Assembly: GCA_023442845.1 (NCBI GenBank)
Contig: JAEZXC010000051.1
Location: 1-10,259 of the forward strand
DNA: 10,259 nucleotides
Direction: 5' to 3'
From: Actinomycetes bacterium
Lineage (GTDB): Bacteria > Actinomycetota > Actinomycetes > Actinomycetales > Demequinaceae
Below are positions 7,140 through 10,259 of the stretch, one piece after another (the first letter of the stretch is position 1; the number at the start of each line of letters is the position of its first letter). The notes under the pieces are model-generated. The model saw nothing but the letters and a program-made list of their open reading frames with translations. It was not told where the DNA came from and searched no databases. Made by a program: the position numbers and the translations under genes.

Positions 7140-8390
7140 ATGAACACTCTCGCGCCACATGGACAGGCGACCGAGCGAGTCGTCGGGCACGGTGCGGCGG
7201 CATTTGAGCAGGTACGGTTGCGCCGCGATGCGCTCGAGGCAAGCGGAATTGACGGCTTGATCGTTCCCGTGCGGGTTGCGCTCCAGTCCCACGACTCGGT
7301 GGTCGTTGCTGAGCCCGTCAGTGGCGGCGTGACGTTGCATAACGTGCTCGCCTCCCGCGGAAGCCTCAGCGCCGGCGAATGTGTGTGGTGGGCGGCGCAG
7401 GTAGCCCAACTCTTGGCATCGCTTCACAAGGTCGGTATCGCCCACGGTGCATTGAGCGCCGACGCAGTCGTGATTGACGGCGAGCGGGTTCGCCTGGGAT
7501 GCCTTGTGGACGGGGCACCGGGCGCGTCGGGACCCGATGATGTCGCGGCGCTTGGCTCGCTTCTCGCGCAGTGTGTTCGTCCGGACGAGGCGGCACGTGT
7601 GCTGGCGTGGGCGGAGCCGATGCAGCACGAACGTTCCGATGCGCGACCTTCCGCCGCGATGGTGGCCCGGGCCATCGCCTCATGTGCCCCCGCTCAACCA
7701 ATTGACATACCGGCACGGGACGTCGTGGGATCACTCCGTCGACGGGCTTCCGTTGGCCACGACGTTGAGCGGCTACGCGACGGATGGTGGTGGCGACTTC
7801 GGGTCGCGGCCCGTCGCCGCCGTCGGGTGGCGTTGATAGGGGCGGGAGGCCTTGCGGTGCTTGGTATCGCTATGGGTGCGCTCATGCTGGGCTCGAGTGT
7901 CGGGGGTGGCGGTGACACGTCGGCTGGTGCGTCCGTGCCGTCCGAGGCAGTTGCCGAGGTCGCACCGGCCGACGCTGCCGTTCAACTCACTCGGGATCGC
8001 TTTTCCGCGATGGCAACAGGCGATGCTGCGGCTCTTGTCGCACTGACGGTTCCGGGCAGCGTCGCGTACGAGGACGCGGTTGCAGCCGCGGACTTGCTCA
8101 CAGAGGGCAGGCTCGCTTTTGACACGACGCATGGCGTGCCGATGCCGACGGACGTCGCGACGCATGTCGAGGCTTACGACGACTCGGACGGTACGGTCCC
8201 GCGCGAAGCCGTTGTCATCGTTGACTACACGAGCCCGGCATACGGCGTGACGCTTGATGGAGTGCGAACGGACGTGCCGTCGGAGTATGTGCGGGTGCGC
8301 TTGAAGCTGACGTGGGTTGATGGTGAAGGGTGGCGCGTGGCGGACGTCGGTCAGGCCGAATTAGTCGACGTGGAATCGGCCACGTACTGA
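7140..8390 (+). CDS. Membrane-anchored pseudokinase with extracytoplasmic C-terminal domain
   Basis: The 416-residue protein has a degenerate Ser/Thr-kinase fold at about 10-182. The helix-C region starts near FEQVRLRRDAL (22-32), followed by hinge-like SVVVAEPVSGGVTL (53-66) and LLASLHKVGIAHGALSADAVVID (91-113). It lacks the key residues: no glycine-rich loop or ATP-binding lysine precedes helix C, the HRDLKPxN loop has become HGALSADA (102-109), and DFG is replaced around LGCLVDG (119-125). The DDVAALGSLL segment (133-142) of the C-lobe survives. A basic stretch, RRRRR (225-229), leads into one TM helix (230-250). A low-complexity linker and an outside domain of about 140 residues follow, ending in TWVDGEGWRVADV (391-403), reminiscent of NTF2/SnoaL-like folds. 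It probably binds a partner rather than phosphorylating one. It follows the MMPL gene and overlaps the epimerase gene tail to tail by 40 nt. Confidence 0.8.
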   Translation: MNTLAPHGQATERVVGHGAAAFEQVRLRRDALEASGIDGLIVPVRVALQSHDSVVVAEPVSGGVTLHNVLASRGSLSAGECVWWAAQVAQLLASLHKVGIAHGALSADAVVIDGERVRLGCLVDGAPGASGPDDVAALGSLLAQCVRPDEAARVLAWAEPMQHERSDARPSAAMVARAIASCAPAQPIDIPARDVVGSLRRRASVGHDVERLRDGWWWRLRVAARRRRRVALIGAGGLAVLGIAMGALMLGSSVGGGGDTSAGASVPSEAVAEVAPADAAVQLTRDRFSAMATGDAAALVALTVPGSVAYEDAVAAADLLTEGRLAFDTTHGVPMPTDVATHVEAYDDSDGTVPREAVVIVDYTSPAYGVTLDGVRTDVPSEYVRVRLKLTWVDGEGWRVADVGQAELVDVESATY

Positions 8391-9256
8391 GCCGCAGCTT
8401 CGATGGTGGGGTGATCCCACTCAAAGCCACGTTCGCTGAGAACGCGAGGGACACCACGTTGCGAGGCAAGGAGATCGCTCACTGCCTCACCAATTGCCGC
8501 CCGCAGTATCCACCCCGGAACTTTCAAGCCCGGCGTGCGGCCAAAGGCGCGTGAGAGCGCTGCGACGAGTTCGCTATCGGTGACGGGTTGCGGTGCGATG
8601 ACGTTCACCGGCCCCTCGACGTCATTGTCAAGAACCAGACGCGTGGCACGGACGTGATCGTGAAGGGTGATCCATGACTGGTACGCAGTGCCTTTACCGA
8701 ACCCCCCCAAAAGGCCCCGTTTGACGAGTGGCAAAAGACGTTCCGCAAAGCCTCCGTGCCCCGACAGCACGAGGCCAGTACGGAGGTAAGCGACGGAGGC
8801 TCCGAGGCCCTCAGCGGCTGAGGCGGCCTTCTCCCATTCGCGCACCACATGCGCCAAGAAGTCGTCGCCGGGGCCACTTGCCTCGGTCAGCAGCGTGTCG
8901 CCACGCCCGCCGTAGAAGCCCATGCTTGACGCCTGGACAAATCGAGGTGTGGTGCCTGCTGCTGCAACTGCGCGCACCAAGGTGGTAGTCGCGTCAACGC
9001 GTGAGCGCAGGACCTCCTGCTTATATGACTTCGTCAGTCGCCTCGCACCGATTGATGCACCAGCGAGGTTCACAATGGCATCCGCTGAGGCAATGGTGTC
9101 TTGATCGATTCGGTGCTCAACGGGAGACCACGACGACTCGTCGTTGCCGCGCGCGTCGCGCCTGACGAGCGCAATGACCGTGTGCCCATCCGCGCGCAAC
9201 GACTCCGTGAGTGCCGTGCCGATGAGCCCCGACGCGCCCGAGACGACGACGCGCAT
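8351..9256 (-). CDS. TIGR01777-family NAD(P)-dependent epimerase (Rv2216-like)
   Basis: This is a 301-residue protein of the extended SDR superfamily, TIGR01777 group. The N-terminal Rossmann motif GASGLIG (7-13) binds NAD(P). Family blocks follow: IVNLAGASIGARR (61-73), QASSMGFYG (108-116), RTGLVLS (159-165), QSWITLHDHVRA (193-204) and NVIAPQPVTDSEL (218-230). A DUF1731-type C-terminal part spans about 244-291 and ends in RGFEWDHPTIEAA. The substrate is not established for this family; the E. coli relative is YfcH. The ATG at 9256 lies 3 nt after the sucB stop, so the genes are almost certainly in one operon with coupled translation. The last dozen codons overlap the end of the convergent pseudokinase gene. 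A run of seven G in the coding strand (8702-8708) falls within GLLGGFG (181-187). Confidence 0.92.
   Translation of the reverse strand: MRVVVSGASGLIGTALTESLRADGHTVIALVRRDARGNDESSWSPVEHRIDQDTIASADAIVNLAGASIGARRLTKSYKQEVLRSRVDATTTLVRAVAAAGTTPRFVQASSMGFYGGRGDTLLTEASGPGDDFLAHVVREWEKAASAAEGLGASVAYLRTGLVLSGHGGFAERLLPLVKRGLLGGFGKGTAYQSWITLHDHVRATRLVLDNDVEGPVNVIAPQPVTDSELVAALSRAFGRTPGLKVPGWILRAAIGEAVSDLLASQRGVPRVLSERGFEWDHPTIEAAAQYVADSTSTNSA
8368..8385. other. Inverted repeat in the overlap of two convergent genes
   Basis: ACGTGG - AATCGG - CCACGT gives a perfect 6-bp stem with a 6-nt loop inside the 40-nt overlap of the pseudokinase and epimerase coding ends. It is symmetric and could act on both strands. 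It lacks a T-tract, so a terminator role is uncertain. Confidence 0.3.
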
Positions 9257-9259
9257 GAG

Positions 9260-10259
9260 TCAGAGCCCGAGTTCTGCCTCGAAGTCCGCGGCCTCGATCA
9301 GCTTCTTCACCGTCTGCAGGAAGCGTGCTGCGTCCGCACCATCAACAATTCGGTGGTCGTAGCTCAACGGCAGGTAGCAGGTGGGACGAATCGAGATGAC
9401 GTCTTCACCATTGGGGCCCTTCACGACAACAGGCTTCTTCGTGATCGCACACGTCGCAAGAATGCCCACCTGAGGCGCAGGCACGATCGGAGTGTCGAAC
9501 AGCGTTCCGCCGGATCCCGTGTTTGTCACCGAGAACGTGCCCCCGGAAATCTCGTCAGCGCCGAGGCCGCCTTCGCGTGCCTTCGTCGCAAGGTCGACGA
9601 TGCCCTTGGCGTGGTCGGCCACGGACTTCGAATCGGCGTCACGCAGCGTGGGCAGCATGAGCCCCTTGGGGGTGTCGACGGCAAGAGACAGGTTGACGGC
9701 AGGGTGGTAGACGATGCTGTCACCGTCGACAGAGGCGTTGAGGAACGCGTGTTCCTGCAAAGCGACTGCGACGGCCCGCGTAAAGAACGGGAGGAATGTG
9801 AGGTTGACGCCGTGCTTCGCCGCAAAAGCATCCTTGGTGCGAGCGCGCAGGTTCCATACTCCGGAGCAGTCAACCTCGACCACCGATGTGAGCTGAGCCA
9901 TGCCGTGGAGCGACTCCATCATCTTGTCCGCGGTGATCTTGCGGATCCGGGTCATCTTCACGGTTTGACCGCGAAGTTCCGACACCGCAATCTGAGGCGT
10001 CGCTGCGGTGGCAGGGGCACTTGTGGAAGCCGTCGCCGGCGCAACTGCGGGTGCAGGTGCCGACGCAGCCTCAAGGACGTCCTCCTTGCGAATACGACCT
10101 CCAACACCAGTGCCGGTGATCGACGCGAGGTCGACGCCACGCTCAGCGGCCAGCTTGCGCACAATCGGAGTGACGTAGCCAGAGGCACTGCTCGACGCCG
10201 ACTGGGCGGGCTGGGCGGTAGGCGCCGGGGCGGGTGCGGCCGGTGCGGCAGGCTCAGGG
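9260..10259 (-). CDS. sucB: Dihydrolipoamide acyltransferase E2 (3' part; 5' end outside window)
   Basis: The visible 332 residues are the C-terminal part of the E2 core of a 2-oxoacid dehydrogenase complex, which passes acyl groups from lipoyl-lysine to CoA. The order is an Ala/Pro-rich linker (visible residues 1-27), the peripheral-subunit-binding domain starting [14 protein letters not shown] and including [15 protein letters not shown] (about 28-64), a second Ala/Pro/Thr linker, and the catalytic domain from about 96. The catalytic domain carries [14 protein letters not shown] and the active-site DHRIVDG (301-307; His302, Asp306). The open frame continues past 10162 to the window edge, so the lipoyl domain or domains lie outside. 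By synteny it matches M. tuberculosis dlaT, also named sucB, which serves pyruvate dehydrogenase. Pyruvate or 2-oxoglutarate specificity cannot be decided here. Its lipoyl groups would be made by the nearby lipB and lipA products. Confidence 0.95.
   Translation of the reverse strand, partial: PEPAAPAAPAPAPTAQPAQSASSSASGYVTPIVRKLAAERGVDLASITGTGVGGRIRKEDVLEAASAPAPAVAPATASTSAPATAATPQIAVSELRGQTVKMTRIRKITADKMMESLHGMAQLTSVVEVDCSGVWNLRARTKDAFAAKHGVNLTFLPFFTRAVAVALQEHAFLNASVDGDSIVYHPAVNLSLAVDTPKGLMLPTLRDADSKSVADHAKGIVDLATKAREGGLGADEISGGTFSVTNTGSGGTLFDTPIVPAPQVGILATCAITKKPVVVKGPNGEDVISIRPTCYLPLSYDHRIVDGADAARFLQTVKKLIEAADFEAELGL

Noticed and set aside
8702..8708. G7 run in the epimerase gene as a phase-variation switch.
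   Set aside because: The frame is intact, the run is short and encodes a normal Leu-Gly-Gly, and the gene is not a surface or restriction gene, so chance in GC-rich DNA is enough.
1..10259. tRNA or rRNA genes, insertion sequences, prophage or defence genes.
   Set aside because: Intergenic gaps are all under 180 nt and none shows a tRNA fold or terminal inverted repeats. No encoded protein matches transposase, integrase, nuclease or toxin families.

Overview
The window is a gene-dense piece of chromosome from a high-GC Gram-positive bacterium. It looks like an actinomycete, and probably a member of the Micrococcales, although the genus cannot be fixed from the sequence alone. The evidence is the GC-rich codon usage, GTG starts, several promoters that seem to produce leaderless mRNAs, a GlnR-type nitrogen operator, and a gene order close to the Mycobacterium tuberculosis block dlaT - Rv2216 - lipB - lipA - Rv2219 - (RDD protein) - glnA1. 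That comparison is from memory and no search was run.

Layout from left to right. Positions 1-69 hold an extreme C/G homopolymer tract and a GC-rich hairpin that may end the glnA transcript. glnA (type I glutamine synthetase) runs leftward from 1503. A 171-nt divergent intergenic region carries a four-box GlnR-like operator for glnA and a leaderless promoter with a 12-bp palindrome for a rightward HAD phosphatase gene (1675-2346). The HAD gene converges on a leftward DUF4191 membrane protein gene (2397-3122). Between their stops lies an 18-bp tandem repeat that is a duplicated copy of the DUF4191 gene's own last five codons plus its stop codon. Further right are lipA (3149-4162) and lipB (4159-4854), overlapping by GTGA. 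They are followed by two rightward genes: an MMPL-family transporter (4907-7084) and a membrane-anchored pseudokinase (7140-8390). Last come a leftward TIGR01777 epimerase gene (8351-9256) and the 3' part of the E2 acyltransferase gene (sucB/dlaT, 9260 to the window edge).

The leftward genes form a coherent core. LipB transfers octanoate to lipoyl domains, LipA inserts the sulfurs, and the E2 protein at the right edge is a main acceptor of the lipoyl group. glnA links this block to nitrogen assimilation and shows both transcriptional control (GlnR-like site) and a conserved adenylylation tyrosine. The three rightward genes (HAD, MMPL, pseudokinase) look like lineage-specific insertions into that core.

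No RNA genes, insertion sequences, CRISPR arrays, phage genes or defence systems were seen. No gene-free stretch exceeds 300 bases. The least familiar parts are the pseudokinase/MMPL pair and the repeated stop-codon array.
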